A DNA stretch of 32,363 bases. Origin: Azolla pinnata (taxonomy: Eukaryota; Streptophyta; Polypodiopsida; Salviniales; Salviniaceae). Both the position numbers and the translations under genes were made by a program. The stretch is from assembly GCA_037176905.1 (NCBI GenBank), contig JBBBWG010002937.1, positions 1 to 32,363 on the forward strand. The letters are read 5' to 3'. Shown in pieces: positions 31,847-32,363 of this stretch (within the stretch, counting starts at the first letter, position 1; each line of letters opens with the position of its first letter). The notes beneath the pieces are model-generated. The model was given only the letters and a program-made list of their open reading frames with translations, ran no database searches and was not told the origin of the DNA.

Positions 31847-32363
31847 TTCCGAAGAAGAAGAAGAAGAAGAATCAGAAGAAGAGGAATCCGAAGAAGAAGA
31901 ATGGGAAGAAGGAGGAGGGAGGAGGGGCTTGAGGCAGCAGAGGTCGTGGGAGCAGGAGAGGGAGGGCCAGTGGGGGACGAAGGGGCGGAGGGGGTCGGAG
32001 GGGCCCGAGACGTGGGCGGCCACGACAGAGCAGCCGGCGGCGAGCGCGAAGTTGTGGGCGAAGGCGAGGAGCTCCGAGAGGAGCGGGCCAGCATTGTTGA
32101 TGTTGATGTTGCTGTTGTTGCTGTTGTTGTTGTTGTTGTTGTTGCTGTTGTTGCTGTTGTTGTTGCTGTTGTTGTGCTTGTTGTTGGTGTGCTTGTTGTT
32201 GTTGTGCTTGTTGTTGTTGTGCTTGTTGTTGTTGTGCTTGTTGTTGTTGTTGTGCTTGTTGTTGTTTGCGGCGCGATTGTGGACGTGGAGGCCGAAGGCG
32301 AGGAGGAGGCCGAAGGGCCGGAAGACGTCGGGCGGCGTGGGCACGCAGAAGGGCAGCCGGCGG
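31751..32363 (-). CDS. HLS1: HOOKLESS1-like N-acetyltransferase, C-terminal part (gene continues past window end)
   Basis: The frame is open from the window edge (first full codon at 32362) to TAA at 31751, giving 203 residues. The match is to the conserved C-terminal region of HOOKLESS1, a GNAT-type acetyltransferase family protein that in Arabidopsis controls differential growth in the apical hook under ethylene and auxin. Matching blocks are LPFCVPTPPDVFRPFGLL, then SELLAFAHNFALAAGCSVVA, DPLRPFVPHWPSLSC, DLCCLKPL and the end ASIFVDPRDF (SIFVDPREF in Arabidopsis, from memory). Third codon positions in these blocks are almost all G or C, supporting the frame. An Asn-rich insertion of about 58 residues (32093-32266) interrupts the region after FGLHVHNRAA, and Ser and Ala runs follow. 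The GNAT catalytic fold would be encoded upstream, outside the window, so activity cannot be judged. Confidence 0.88.
32093..32266. repeat. Asn/Lys/His triplet repeat inside the HOOKLESS1-like exon
   Basis: On the minus strand AAC codons are interspersed with AAGCAC pairs in a near-regular NNNKH pattern (periods of 15-18 bp), then AAC/AGC triplets. All lengths are multiples of three, so the frame passes through. Confidence 0.9.

Overview
This is nuclear DNA from a land plant. Two genes are diagnostic: an OVATE family regulator, and NdhN, a nuclear-encoded subunit of the chloroplast NDH complex. GT-AG introns, GNOM-type ARF-GEF and HOOKLESS1-like genes agree. Six protein genes in 32 kb means a fairly compact genome. 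One of them is a UapA-like purine transporter, which I would expect in a seed-free plant (bryophyte or lycophyte grade) more than in a flowering plant; the species cannot be named from this window.

Layout from left to right. (1) 422-2236 +, an intronless OVATE family protein with a coding minisatellite; about 0.85 kb of four-fold tandem repeat follows its stop. (2) 6801-11418 -, a GNOM/GNL1-type ARF-GEF with one intron in the called coding region; an upstream 5' exon at 11603-11652 is possible. (3) 14004-18954 +, a 12-exon nucleobase transporter of the UapA type with cysteine-rich loops. Genes 2 and 3 are head to head. Their shared upstream interval holds a 32-bp minisatellite (12295-13148) that repeats the I-box hexamer GATAAG at a fixed pitch and has a G-box (CACGTG) on each side. 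(4) 22216-25559 +, a plant Atos-family (ATOSA/FAM214-like, 'chromosome segregation') protein in five exons, with a possible extra N-terminal exon from 21796. (5) 27204-29930 +, NdhN in four exons. (6) 31751-32363 -, the 3' end of a HOOKLESS1-like N-acetyltransferase gene whose 5' part lies beyond the window.

The genes do not form a pathway. What unifies the window is the density of young local tandem duplications (units of 26 to about 230 bp) placed at gene ends, in introns and inside coding exons. Three may matter functionally: the I-box array between two promoters, repeated copies of the HOOKLESS1-like stop-codon region in its own 3' flank, and a duplicated intron segment that brings a second 3' splice-site-like sequence. 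No rRNA, tRNA, CRISPR array or recognisable transposon was found. All exon joins were worked out by eye from splice consensus, reading phase and remembered family sequences; no alignment or database search was run.
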